From positions 1 to 37,493 of the forward strand of contig NZ_MSPR01000020.1 in assembly GCF_001984715.1 (NCBI RefSeq): a stretch of 37,493 bases of DNA. The letters are read 5' to 3'. Below the pieces are notes generated by a model. That model was not told the DNA's origin, did not search any database, and saw nothing but the letters and a program-made list of their open reading frames with translations. This document shows positions 1 to 8,659 of this stretch, one piece after another (positions within the stretch are counted from its first letter, which is position 1; each line of letters starts with the position of its first letter). A program made the position numbers and the translations under genes. Source of the stretch: Streptococcus azizii. GTDB taxonomy: Bacteria > Bacillota > Bacilli > Lactobacillales > Streptococcaceae.

Positions 1-3000
1 TAGATGCCGATGGTGTTGGAAGGACCCATACCTTTGACCCAGCCGGTCAAGTGACTGGGGTGACAGAAGGAAATGGGAATACCACCACCTTCACCTACGA
101 TGGCCTTGGACGGAAAATCAGCGCTTCCAATGGTGAGGGAGGGACCTACAGCTACAGCTATGACGGGGTGGGCAATCAAGTGTCACTGACTGATGCGGAA
201 GGCCGCACCACCCGCTACAGCTACGACAGCCGTAGCCGCCTCTTGACAGAGACCGATGCCCTCGGTCAAACGGTCACCTATGAGCGCGACGCCTTGGGGC
301 GTGTCCTCACTCGGACCAATGAAGCAGGTCATGCCACTAGCTTGACCTATGATGAGCGGCACAATGCCATCCAGACCCTGACCGATGCTCTGGGGCAAGT
401 GCTCGAGTACACCTATGATACCTCTGGTCAGTTGCTGGAAGTGACCTATCCAATCGGGACGACCACTCAGACCACCTATGATGGCATGGGGCGTGTCTTA
501 TCCTATACCGATGAAGCCGGTCAAACGGTCTCCTACACCTATGACGCAGTTGGAAACAAGCTGACCGAGACCAAGGGAGACAAGACCACCCGCTATGCCT
601 ATGACAAGTCTGGTAATGTCACCGCTATTACCTACCCAGATGGTACCAGTGTGTCCTACACCTTGGATACTATGGGGAACATCTTGTCTATGATCGACGC
701 CTTGGGTCGGGAAACCGCCTATGAGTATAGCCCAGCCGGCCGCCTCCTTGCGACCACCAATGCCCTGGGGCAGCGGACCAGCTATAGCTATGACAAAAAC
801 GGGAACCAACATAGTGTTACGGACGCGGCAGGCTATACCGCAACCAGCACCTATACCGGTCAAAACCAAATTGCCAGCATCACTGACGGTTTGGGAAATA
901 CCACCACCACCTCTTACAACCAGATGGAGCAGCCGACAGAGATAGTGGATGCCTTGGGTGGGAAAACGACCTATGTGTATAATGAGCTAGGCTATCCGAT
1001 TGAGCAGACCGATGCCAACGGTAACGTGACCAAGATGAGCTATACCGAGACTGCTCAACTAAAAGAAGTCACCTTGCCAGATGGCAGGACCCTTACCCAA
1101 GAGTATGATGCTCTAGACCGTCTCATCAAGCAGACCACTTCTAGCGGTCTTATCACCGAGTATACCTATGATGCGGCGGGTCGTGTGGTGACCAAGAAGG
1201 ACAACCAAGACCTCCATGAGTCCTATACGTACGATAAAGCTGGCAACCGCCTAACAATGACCAATAGCCTAGGAGAGGTCACAACCTACAGCTATGACAG
1301 TGACAACCAGCTGACCAAGGTCGCCTATGCGGACGGTACCAGCGAGACCTTTACCTATGATGTCATGGGCCATGTCGCGACATCGACCGACCAAGAGGGT
1401 AAGACCAAGACCTACCACTATGATGAGAATGGTAACTTGACCAAGACCGTCGACCACCTCAAGCGGGAGACGGCTTACACCTATGATGCCCTCAACCGTG
1501 TGGTGACCGAGACAGACGCAGACGGCAATCGCTCCACCTATGAGTATGATGTCCTAGGCAACCTGTCTAAGCTAATCGATGCCAAGGGGCAGGAAAGCCA
1601 GTATGGCTATGACGCTAATAAGAACCTAGTTCTCTATACTGACCCAAACGGCCAAGCGACAACCTTCACCTATGACCCATTGGGGCGTGTAGTAGAGACC
1701 CTTGCCCCAACGGGAGCCAAGCAGACCTATACCTATGATGCGGTAGGGAATCGCCTCAGCGAAACGACAGGGGAAGGCCATACCACAACCTATACCTACG
1801 ACCCGATGAACCGCCTAGCCAGCGTCAAACGCCCAACAGGCGGAGAGACCAGCTATGCCTATGATAGCACCGGCAGTCTCGCCAAGGAGACAGACGCCAA
1901 TGGGCATAGCACCAGCTATGTCAACGACCTCTACGGTCGACCGACCAAGCGGACCTTACCAAATGAAGCGGAGTATACCTATGCCTATGACGGTCTTGGT
2001 CGCTTGTCTACACAAACCGGTCCGCAAGGTCTCGCTAAGAGCTATACTTATGATGTGGCGGGGAACCTGACCGAGGAAGTGGACCAGTCTGATAGACGCA
2101 ACCGCTACACCTACGATAAGGTGGGTCGTCTCTTAACTGCTAAGAATGCCCTTGACCTTACGACCACCTATAGCTACGATGAAGCGGGGAACCTTGCCTC
2201 TATCACCACACCAAGTGGTGCCAAGACCAGCATGGACTATACGAGGCTGGACCAGCTCAAGACCATCACCAGTCCAAGGGGGCGCAAGGCAGAAATGACC
2301 TATGACCCAGTCGGCCAGGTGACCAAGCGGACCATCAATGGCAAGCGGGAGACCAGCTATACCTACGATCCCAATGGGAACCTCTTAGAGGAGACCAATC
2401 CCCTGGGGCAGGTGACCAAACGGACCTATGATAGCCTCAACCGCTTGACCAGTGAGAGTGATACGGCAGGCCAGTTGACCCTCTACAGCTATGACCATGA
2501 CAACCAGGTGACCAAGGTCATGAATGAAGCAGGTGGAGAGGCCTCCATGACCTATGATGGCAATGGCAACCTGACCAGTGTGACAACTGGTCGTGAGCGT
2601 GTTAAGACCTACACTTATGACGGAAAAGACCAGTTGCTTTCAGCCACCCAGGGGTCAGGAGACAAGGCTTCGACGGCTACCTACACCTATGACAGTGTGG
2701 GCAATGTCACCTCTATCACTAATGGCAATGGCAAGGTCACGACCTATACCTATGACCAACTCTCCAATGTCGTAGAGAAGATGACGGCCCTTGGCGACAA
2801 GGAGACCTACCGCTACAATCGTAACAACCAGCTAGAGAAGGTCACCAAGGCCGATGGCGAGACCATCCGCTATGACTACAACCAGTTGGATCAACTGCTC
2901 ACTGTCGATTACTCCAAGAAAGAAGACGGTCAAGTCCTCTATGCTTATGATGCGGATGGCCGCAGGGTGTCTATGAGCGACCTGACAGGGACAACCCAGT

Positions 3001-5900
3001 ATGAGACCAATGAAGAAGGAGAAGTGACCGGTGTTCGTCAAGGAGACGGCAGTGTCATCACCTACAGCTATGATGACTTTGGCAACATTAGCCAGCTGAC
3101 CTACCCAGATGGCAGTAGCGTCTCCTACACCTATGACGACTTGGACCGCTTGACCTCTGTGACGGATAAGGACGGGAAGAAAACGACCTACCGCTACAAT
3201 GAGGCTGGCGACATGACCCAGGTCACCCGTGGGGACGGGACCAAGAGTTTCCTCACCTATGACAGGGGACATCGGGTGACGGAAATGGTTCACCGCGACC
3301 AGAAGGACAAGCTGATAGCGAGCTATGCCTATGAGTATGACGACGGCGACTATATCACCAAGGAGACCATCACTCAAGATGGGGAAACCCTTATCCAAGC
3401 CTACACCTATGACAGTTTAGGGCAGGTCGAGACCATGACCGTGTCTGACAAGGCGGGCAAGGAACTCTCCAGCCTCATCTACACCTACGACCTGGCTGGA
3501 AACAAGCTGACCAGCACAGAAACCATTGAGGGCAAGGAGGAGACGACCCGCTTCACCTACGATGACCACAACCGTCTCATCAAGTTGGAGACCAAGGACG
3601 GTACTAGCAGCTACACTTATGACAAGAACGGTAACCGGATTTCTCAAAGTAAGAACAATGAGAAGCTAGACTATATCTACGATACGGAAAACCGTCTATT
3701 AGCTGTCAAGGACAAGGCAGGCCTCTTGTTTGCGGCACTCTACGATGGCGATGACAATAGGGTCTTTACGGCAAGCCGTAAGGAAGGCAAGTACAGCTAT
3801 CAACTCTTCAAGCGAGAAGAGAAGAAGAAATCACCGCATACCGCCCCAAATGGGGAGGCACATAGCCTCTTCTGGTATGGCTTTAGTCAGAATGTCTTAC
3901 AATCCTTATCCAGTCTCCCTCAGACCATTGGGACTATCTGGCATGCGATGTTTGACGATGTCTCCACTGCCTACCACAAGAAGGTGGCAAAAGACCGAGC
4001 CAATGATGAGGGCTTGGTGGTCAACCCACCCGACCTAGGAAACCTCCCGGGTGAGGGAGAGGTGACCTATGCCAGCGAAGTCAAAGAGGTTCTGATTCCT
4101 TACACCACACGGGAAGATAGCTTCCACTACTATGAGGAGCGCAACTATGTCAATGACGTCAACCGTAAGCACACCGAGGTTCTCCAGACCTACGACCGAG
4201 AGCTAAAAGCTCGTGAGACCTATACCTATGGACAGGGAAGAAGCTCCTACCACAAGCATGAGACAGGGGATACTTATCAGTACCTAGCGACACAAAGTGG
4301 TAGCGTTACTGGTTTGACCAAGGACGGACAGGAAGTGGCGTCCAGCAAGTACCAACTATACGGTTCCACTAAGGATAGCACAGACGAAACAGGCAACCCG
4401 TATGCCTACAATGGGGAGGCTAGAGATAGTACAGGGCTGGATTATCTCAGAGCAAGATACTATGATAGCCAGGCAGGAACGTTCTTGACCGAGGATTCCT
4501 ACTCTGGTAGCCGAAGCAATCCGCTTAGTCAGAATCGCTATACCTATGTGCAGAACAATCCTGTTAACTATACCGACCCAAGCGGGCATTTTCCCTCTCC
4601 GTTTACCATGATGGTGGGAGGCGGAGGAAGACCACTCTATCAGCAACCAAAACCGCTGATTAATCCCAAGGACGGCACCCTCTATGCGCCGACGACCCCT
4701 GAACATGAGGCGCATCAGATTCGCCAACAACAGACCGGGGTCTATAGCTACACCTATGTCCCAAGCTATGTACCGACTTCTTCTGCCTATGAGTACATTC
4801 AACAACAGGAATCTCAGCAGAGAGCCCAAGCGCATGCCCAGGCAGTTCAGTACCGCCAGCAACAGATTCGACAGGAGTATGCGCAATCAACGGGTCAATA
4901 CGGCAGACCCAAGGCTCGAGAAGCTAACAATTTATTGCTTAACTGGGGCAAGGCTCTGAAAGATATGTTTACGCATGTCTGCGATCCGAAAACGACCAAG
5001 GCGAAGGATACGAAAGGGAAGTCTCCATCGCAGAAACAACTACAGGCTATTACCAAATCAGCTACTGATACCAATTATGCGGTGAATCTAGGTGGTGTCG
5101 CTAGTTGGAGTGGGACTTCTAGTGCAAGCAATCAACCACAAACAAGTAGTAAAAAAGGACATACATTTGACCTAAGTCGTCTGAAAACTATTTCGTCAGG
5201 GAACATTCAAGCGCTAGCAGGCTTATCTGGTCTTGCGGTAGGACTATCAGGAGGAGGTCCGGTAGCTGGTTTTGCGGTTTATGGAGCTGTTAGCTCAGGT
5301 CTCACAAGTTATTCTAATGATGACAAGCCACTTGATGTGGCGGTGAATACAGTAGGCGGTGGTTTACAAGGTTATTTTATTGGCAAGTATGTTCAAGGCC
5401 TATATACAGCTGCGAAAGGAGCGATAGCTGGAGTAGGGATGACCTTAACTCAGCCGAAACAAGCTGACAAGCCTTATGGACCAGAACCTGCGAGTGGACC
5501 GTTAGAACCCTTGAAGCCATACGGACCAGAGCCTGCGAGTGGAACTTTAGATCCGTTAAGACCTAGTCCTGATTTAGCGAATATGACCCGAGTTGGACGG
5601 TGGATGTCACTGGAGGAATATTCGAAAATGGTTGAAACTGGGAAAGTGCAGATGTCTGAGCAGTTCAAAACACATGTCGCTAATCCAGCAGATATAGGAG
5701 CGTTCCCAGCAGCAAAGCCCGGTACACTTTATGTAGAATTTGATGTTCCTACAAGTTCCTTATCCCAAGGAGGAAAAGAAGAGTGGGGAATAGTAAATTT
5801 TCCAGGTTCTCTTCAGGATAAGTTAAATATAAAACGTGGAATACCTGGTTTAACAGAAGCACCGGGTGCATATAATATAGAAATAGTAGGTAAAAAATAG
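1..5900 (+). CDS. Rhs/YD-repeat polymorphic toxin protein, WapA-like (5' end outside window)
   Basis: The frame is open from the first bases of the window (reading DADGVGRTH), so this is the C-terminal ~1965 residues of a larger protein. About 1200 residues are YD repeats of ~20 residues (consensus YTYDxxGNLxxxTD). A divergent spacer (nt ~3800-4300) follows, then the Rhs core (LDYLRARYYD, then NNPVNYTDPSGHF, nt ~4430-4590), a Gln-rich linker (nt ~4600-5060), a Gly/Ala-rich segment (nt ~5200-5320) and two copies of a 15-residue Pro-rich unit starting KPYGPEPASG. In this family the repeats form a shell around the C-terminal toxin, which enters neighbouring cells. The tip (from about nt 5580, beginning TRVGRWMSLEEY) resembles TreTu-type ADP-ribosyltransferase-like toxin ends, from memory only. 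The repeat region is visibly GC-rich and the last ~300 nt AT-rich, typical of an exchanged tip. Any signal peptide lies upstream of the window. Confidence 0.93.
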   Translation, partial: DADGVGRTHTFDPAGQVTGVTEGNGNTTTFTYDGLGRKISASNGEGGTYSYSYDGVGNQVSLTDAEGRTTRYSYDSRSRLLTETDALGQTVTYERDALGRVLTRTNEAGHATSLTYDERHNAIQTLTDALGQVLEYTYDTSGQLLEVTYPIGTTTQTTYDGMGRVLSYTDEAGQTVSYTYDAVGNKLTETKGDKTTRYAYDKSGNVTAITYPDGTSVSYTLDTMGNILSMIDALGRETAYEYSPAGRLLATTNALGQRTSYSYDKNGNQHSVTDAAGYTATSTYTGQNQIASITDGLGNTTTTSYNQMEQPTEIVDALGGKTTYVYNELGYPIEQTDANGNVTKMSYTETAQLKEVTLPDGRTLTQEYDALDRLIKQTTSSGLITEYTYDAAGRVVTKKDNQDLHESYTYDKAGNRLTMTNSLGEVTTYSYDSDNQLTKVAYADGTSETFTYDVMGHVATSTDQEGKTKTYHYDENGNLTKTVDHLKRETAYTYDALNRVVTETDADGNRSTYEYDVLGNLSKLIDAKGQESQYGYDANKNLVLYTDPNGQATTFTYDPLGRVVETLAPTGAKQTYTYDAVGNRLSETTGEGHTTTYTYDPMNRLASVKRPTGGETSYAYDSTGSLAKETDANGHSTSYVNDLYGRPTKRTLPNEAEYTYAYDGLGRLSTQTGPQGLAKSYTYDVAGNLTEEVDQSDRRNRYTYDKVGRLLTAKNALDLTTTYSYDEAGNLASITTPSGAKTSMDYTRLDQLKTITSPRGRKAEMTYDPVGQVTKRTINGKRETSYTYDPNGNLLEETNPLGQVTKRTYDSLNRLTSESDTAGQLTLYSYDHDNQVTKVMNEAGGEASMTYDGNGNLTSVTTGRERVKTYTYDGKDQLLSATQGSGDKASTATYTYDSVGNVTSITNGNGKVTTYTYDQLSNVVEKMTALGDKETYRYNRNNQLEKVTKADGETIRYDYNQLDQLLTVDYSKKEDGQVLYAYDADGRRVSMSDLTGTTQYETNEEGEVTGVRQGDGSVITYSYDDFGNISQLTYPDGSSVSYTYDDLDRLTSVTDKDGKKTTYRYNEAGDMTQVTRGDGTKSFLTYDRGHRVTEMVHRDQKDKLIASYAYEYDDGDYITKETITQDGETLIQAYTYDSLGQVETMTVSDKAGKELSSLIYTYDLAGNKLTSTETIEGKEETTRFTYDDHNRLIKLETKDGTSSYTYDKNGNRISQSKNNEKLDYIYDTENRLLAVKDKAGLLFAALYDGDDNRVFTASRKEGKYSYQLFKREEKKKSPHTAPNGEAHSLFWYGFSQNVLQSLSSLPQTIGTIWHAMFDDVSTAYHKKVAKDRANDEGLVVNPPDLGNLPGEGEVTYASEVKEVLIPYTTREDSFHYYEERNYVNDVNRKHTEVLQTYDRELKARETYTYGQGRSSYHKHETGDTYQYLATQSGSVTGLTKDGQEVASSKYQLYGSTKDSTDETGNPYAYNGEARDSTGLDYLRARYYDSQAGTFLTEDSYSGSRSNPLSQNRYTYVQNNPVNYTDPSGHFPSPFTMMVGGGGRPLYQQPKPLINPKDGTLYAPTTPEHEAHQIRQQQTGVYSYTYVPSYVPTSSAYEYIQQQESQQRAQAHAQAVQYRQQQIRQEYAQSTGQYGRPKAREANNLLLNWGKALKDMFTHVCDPKTTKAKDTKGKSPSQKQLQAITKSATDTNYAVNLGGVASWSGTSSASNQPQTSSKKGHTFDLSRLKTISSGNIQALAGLSGLAVGLSGGGPVAGFAVYGAVSSGLTSYSNDDKPLDVAVNTVGGGLQGYFIGKYVQGLYTAAKGAIAGVGMTLTQPKQADKPYGPEPASGPLEPLKPYGPEPASGTLDPLRPSPDLANMTRVGRWMSLEEYSKMVETGKVQMSEQFKTHVANPADIGAFPAAKPGTLYVEFDVPTSSLSQGGKEEWGIVNFPGSLQDKLNIKRGIPGLTEAPGAYNIEIVGKK

Positions 5901-5906
5901 CATAAA

Positions 5907-6218
5907 ATGGAATTTGAAATTAAGAAGCAACTATTAAAAAAAAATATAAAGGCTTTTGTTGATGAGTTTAAATATTACGTGGCATACGATTTATGTCAAG
6001 ATGATGAGGGAGTATTTGGTTGTTTCATCAGTAGTGAGAAAAATATATTTGAATGTTTTCTTATTGAAGAGGCTATGTTCGCTCCATACAAGCACTGTAT
6101 GCTTAGCCTTGGTTACATAGATACTGGAGAAATAGAATATTGGTATGATACTGAAGAGACAACTATTCAGGAATTATTATCTCAATTAAATAGTATGTTG
6201 CAGGTGATTATTAACTGA
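5907..6218 (+). CDS. Putative immunity protein for the main Rhs tip
   Basis: A 103-residue acidic protein starting six bases after the Rhs stop codon. It has no signal peptide or membrane segment, so it should act in the cytosol. I do not recognise the family. It is rich in Glu, Phe, Tyr and Cys (for example ECFLIEEAMFAPYKHC). Position directly behind a variable toxin tip, small size and AT-rich composition are the usual marks of a cognate immunity protein. The ribosome binding site is weak (GTAGG about 15 nt upstream), so it may depend on translational coupling with the toxin gene. Function is inferred from position only. Confidence 0.75.
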   Translation: MEFEIKKQLLKKNIKAFVDEFKYYVAYDLCQDDEGVFGCFISSEKNIFECFLIEEAMFAPYKHCMLSLGYIDTGEIEYWYDTEETTIQELLSQLNSMLQVIIN

Positions 6219-6224
6219 TATATA

Positions 6225-6293
6225 CTTAATGGACAGACGAGCTGGCTGAGTATATCAAAAAATTATATAAACCTGACAAAAGAGGTGTCCTAT
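6225..6293 (+). pseudogene. Scar of an older immunity gene (SUKH-like 3' end)
   Basis: Between the immunity stop and boundary element 1 there is a stretch readable as DELAEYIKKLYKPDKRG. It resembles the sequence continuing in frame past the stop of the SUKH-like immunity gene at 14732-15283 (DELY-stop-NESLTEYIKPL), which also sits directly before a boundary element. I read it as the 3' remnant of an immunity gene displaced when the present tip/immunity pair arrived. The match is short, so this is tentative. Confidence 0.4.
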
Positions 6294-6296
6294 TCA

Positions 6297-6434
6297 GTGG
6301 TGCTGTAGGCGATTGAGCTAGTCGTCAAGGACGTTGAAAACGCTGGAGACTCTTCTGCCGTTTTCCGTCCTCGCTTGCCTAGCTCCCCGCCCACCTATGG
6401 AGCTACTCTCCATAGGTGTTTTTGACATCACCAC
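6297..6434. repeat. Rhs cassette boundary element, copy 1 (138 bp)
   Basis: The element starts GTGGTGCTG and ends CATCACCAC, giving paired ends with one mismatch. Inside are a long two-part arm (GGCGATTGAGCTAG with CTAGCTCCCCGCC, enclosing AGGACG..AAAACG with CGTTTT..CGTCCT) and a perfect 11-bp hairpin CACCTATGGAG/CTCCATAGGTG with a 5-nt loop. Together they can fold as a three-way junction. This copy separates the main toxin/immunity pair from the first silent cassette. Its inner arm differs from the other copies, yet still pairs. Confidence 0.85.
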
Positions 6435-6558
6435 TATGTTTTAAAATCTTGTCATATTTAGTTATAAAATAAGGACGGTACCATCCGCTACACTCCATAA
6501 CCATGGGACAGGCGATACGTATCAGTACCTAGCGACACAAAGTGGTAGTGTTACTGGC

Positions 6559-8112
6559 TTGACCAAGGACGGGCAAGCGGTAGCGTCCAGCAAGTACCAA
6601 CTCTATGGAACTACCCAGTCTAGCACAGACGAAACAGGCAACCCGTATGCCTACAATGGGGAAGCTAGAGATAGTACAGGACTGGACTACTTGAGGGCAA
6701 GGTACTACGATAATCAAGCAGGTACCTTCTTAACGGAGGATAGTTATTCTGGTAGCCGCAGAAATCCGCTCAGTCAGAACCGCTACAGTTATGTCCACAA
6801 CAACCCAGTCAACTACACCGACCCGAGCGGGCATTTTCCCTCTCCGTTTACCATGATGGTGGGAGGCGGAGGAAGACCACTCTATCAGCAACCAAAACCG
6901 CTGATTAATCCCAAGGACGGCACCCTCTATGCGCCGACGACTCCCGAACATGAGGCACACCAGATTCGCCAGCAACAGACCGGTGTCTATAGCTATACTT
7001 ATATTCCAAGTCATGTACCGACTTCCTCTGCCTATCAGTACATTCAACAACAGGAATCTCAGCAGAGGGCCCAAGCGCATGCCCAGGCAGTTCAGTACCG
7101 CCAGCAACAGATTCGACAGGAGTATGCGCAATCAACGGGTCAATACGGCAGACCCAAGGCTCGAGAAGCTAACAATTTATTGCTTAACTGGGGCAAGGCT
7201 CTGAAAGATATGTTTACGCATGTCTGTGATCCAAAAACGACCAAGGCGAAGGATACGAAAGGGAAGTCTCCATCGCAGAAACAACTACAGGCTATTACCA
7301 AATCCGCTACTGATACCAATTATGCGGTGAATCTAGGTGGTGTCGCCAGTTGGAATGGTACAGCTGGCTCAAGCTCACGCTATCAGCCGAATGCTAGTGA
7401 TGGAACTAGGAGAGATAGCCGAACAAATGAACAGATACTAGCAGATCATCAATGGAAATGGAATGCGACAGTTAATGCCTTTAAGATACTTGGTGGGGAA
7501 CTATCAGGCTTATATAATGCCAAGCGTCTTTGGACAGGGAAAGACCCTGTCACAGGCGAAAAAGCTAACCGCTGGTGGGCAGCAGGAGAACTTGCTTTTG
7601 ATGTAGCTAGCTATGCGGTTGCTTTAGCTAAATTAGGAAAAGTTGCAAAGGTAGGAGTCACAGCAGGAAAAGTTATTGATACAGTTGATGATGTCAGTGA
7701 TACCTCTAAAGCTCTAAAAGCTGTGGATGCGGTGGATGACACTAAAGATTCTCTGAAAGCCGCAGAAACTGTAGATGATGTAGGAGATACGGTAAAAGGA
7801 TTAAAAGGTTCTAAGTCAATAGATGAGCTACCCCAGAATGTGCAAGATGCTTATAAGGGTTATTCTGGCAATAATTGGCAAGGAACATATAAAGGACAAA
7901 GTACAGGTACTAAAGCAGGTGGTAGATTTTACAATGATAGGGATTATTTGCCTAATTTTGATAATTATGGTAATAAAATTACTTATAAAGAATATGATAT
8001 TAATTCTAAAGTGGTAGGTAGTGGTCGTGATGCAGAGAGATTTATCCGTGGAAGTGATGGAAGTATATACTATACTGACGAGCACTACAAAAGTTTTATA
8101 AAGGTGGAATAA
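6559..8112 (+). CDS. Silent Rhs cassette B: core fragment with barnase-like RNase tip
   Basis: The frame is open from 6445 but has no ATG or ribosome binding site before the Rhs core. The first possible start is a TTG at 6559, so this is probably an unexpressed donor cassette. Homology to the main gene begins near 6502. Order: core (ARYYDNQAGTFLTED, NNPVNYTDPSG), the Gln-rich linker nearly identical to the main gene, a pretoxin part with LWTGKDPVTGEKANRWW (PT-TG-like), a repetitive VDDVSDTSKALKAVD segment, then the tip. The last ~65 residues align with barnase: the catalytic Glu lies in YKEYDIN (barnase WREADIN), the Arg in DAERFIRGSDG and the His in YTDEHYKSF (barnase KTTDHYQTF). The predicted product is a guanyl-specific-type RNase. 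The stop codon overlaps the start of the barstar gene. Confidence 0.8.
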   Translation: MTKDGQAVASSKYQLYGTTQSSTDETGNPYAYNGEARDSTGLDYLRARYYDNQAGTFLTEDSYSGSRRNPLSQNRYSYVHNNPVNYTDPSGHFPSPFTMMVGGGGRPLYQQPKPLINPKDGTLYAPTTPEHEAHQIRQQQTGVYSYTYIPSHVPTSSAYQYIQQQESQQRAQAHAQAVQYRQQQIRQEYAQSTGQYGRPKAREANNLLLNWGKALKDMFTHVCDPKTTKAKDTKGKSPSQKQLQAITKSATDTNYAVNLGGVASWNGTAGSSSRYQPNASDGTRRDSRTNEQILADHQWKWNATVNAFKILGGELSGLYNAKRLWTGKDPVTGEKANRWWAAGELAFDVASYAVALAKLGKVAKVGVTAGKVIDTVDDVSDTSKALKAVDAVDDTKDSLKAAETVDDVGDTVKGLKGSKSIDELPQNVQDAYKGYSGNNWQGTYKGQSTGTKAGGRFYNDRDYLPNFDNYGNKITYKEYDINSKVVGSGRDAERFIRGSDGSIYYTDEHYKSFIKVE

Positions 8113-8501
8113 TGATGAACATATTTAGTCATATAAGTCAATTTAAGAAGATATTTTTAAAAACTAAATACCGAAATTACTTTACGGTGATTCTTGATGG
8201 AAAAGAAATACAAACTGAGTATGATGCTGTGTTGAAGCTAGCTAATATTTTTAATATTGAGAATTTAATTGATGGGAATTGGGATGCTTTACGAGATAGG
8301 CTTGAACGATCAAGCTATATAATTCCAGATAATATAAATATTTTTATAGATAACGCTGGATATTTGTTTGCTACTGATGCGAATTCCAGAAGAATTTTCT
8401 TAGACATTCTTAAAGATACTGTTGAGTGGTGGGATGGTGATGTTGAAAAATATGTTGTTGGAGGTAAAAAAAAGTCCTTTAACGTTTATTTAGTTGATTG
8501 A
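8112..8501 (+). CDS. Barstar-family immunity protein
   Basis: A 129-residue protein with the barstar pattern: an N-terminal LDGKEIQTEYDAV, then the hallmark GNWDALRDRLE (barstar: YGxNLDALWDxL) and a C-terminal helix (LDILKDTVEWW). Barstar inhibits barnase-type RNases by plugging the active site with an acidic helix. The gene directly upstream ends in a barnase-like domain, so the pair is self-consistent. Start and stop codons overlap (TAATG), and an AAGGTGGA sequence precedes the ATG. An alternative start is the next codon, also ATG. It acts in the cytosol. Boundary element 2 begins 13 bp after the stop codon. Confidence 0.85.
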   Translation: MMNIFSHISQFKKIFLKTKYRNYFTVILDGKEIQTEYDAVLKLANIFNIENLIDGNWDALRDRLERSSYIIPDNINIFIDNAGYLFATDANSRRIFLDILKDTVEWWDGDVEKYVVGGKKKSFNVYLVD

Positions 8502-8514
8502 TAAAAAGTTTCCC

Positions 8515-8651
8515 GTGGTGCTGTAGGCGATTGAGCTAGTCAGCGAGGACGTTGAAAACGCTGGATATTGTTTATCGTTTTCCGTCCTCTCTTGCCTAGC
8601 TCCTCGCCCACCTATGGAGCTACTCTCCATAGGTGCTTTTCACATCACCAC
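8515..8651. repeat. Rhs cassette boundary element, copy 2 (137 bp)
   Basis: Same ends (GTGGTGCTG/CATCACCAC) and same arms as copy 1. In this copy the outer arm pairs better (GGCGA with TCGCC) and the inner arm uses AAAACG/CGTTTT. It is followed by GAGAATTGTTTGG, the right flank also seen after copy 5. Confidence 0.85.
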
Positions 8652-8659
8652 GAGAATTG

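Noticed and set aside
183..3647. Long open frames on the reverse strand and in other frames of the YD-repeat region
   Set aside because: They arise from the repetitive, GC-rich YD codons, have low-complexity products and no start signals. They are shadows of the Rhs gene.
4660..4959. Short frames repeated in the Gln-rich linker of cassettes A, B, D and E on both strands
   Set aside because: They recur only because the linker DNA is duplicated; there are no binding sites and the Rhs frame explains the conservation.
6297..6434. Boundary element as a standard miniature transposon
   Set aside because: No target duplication is visible, its location is confined to cassette boundaries in one orientation, and its ends differ from the TA-inserted palindromes nearby. 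Not excluded, but less favoured.
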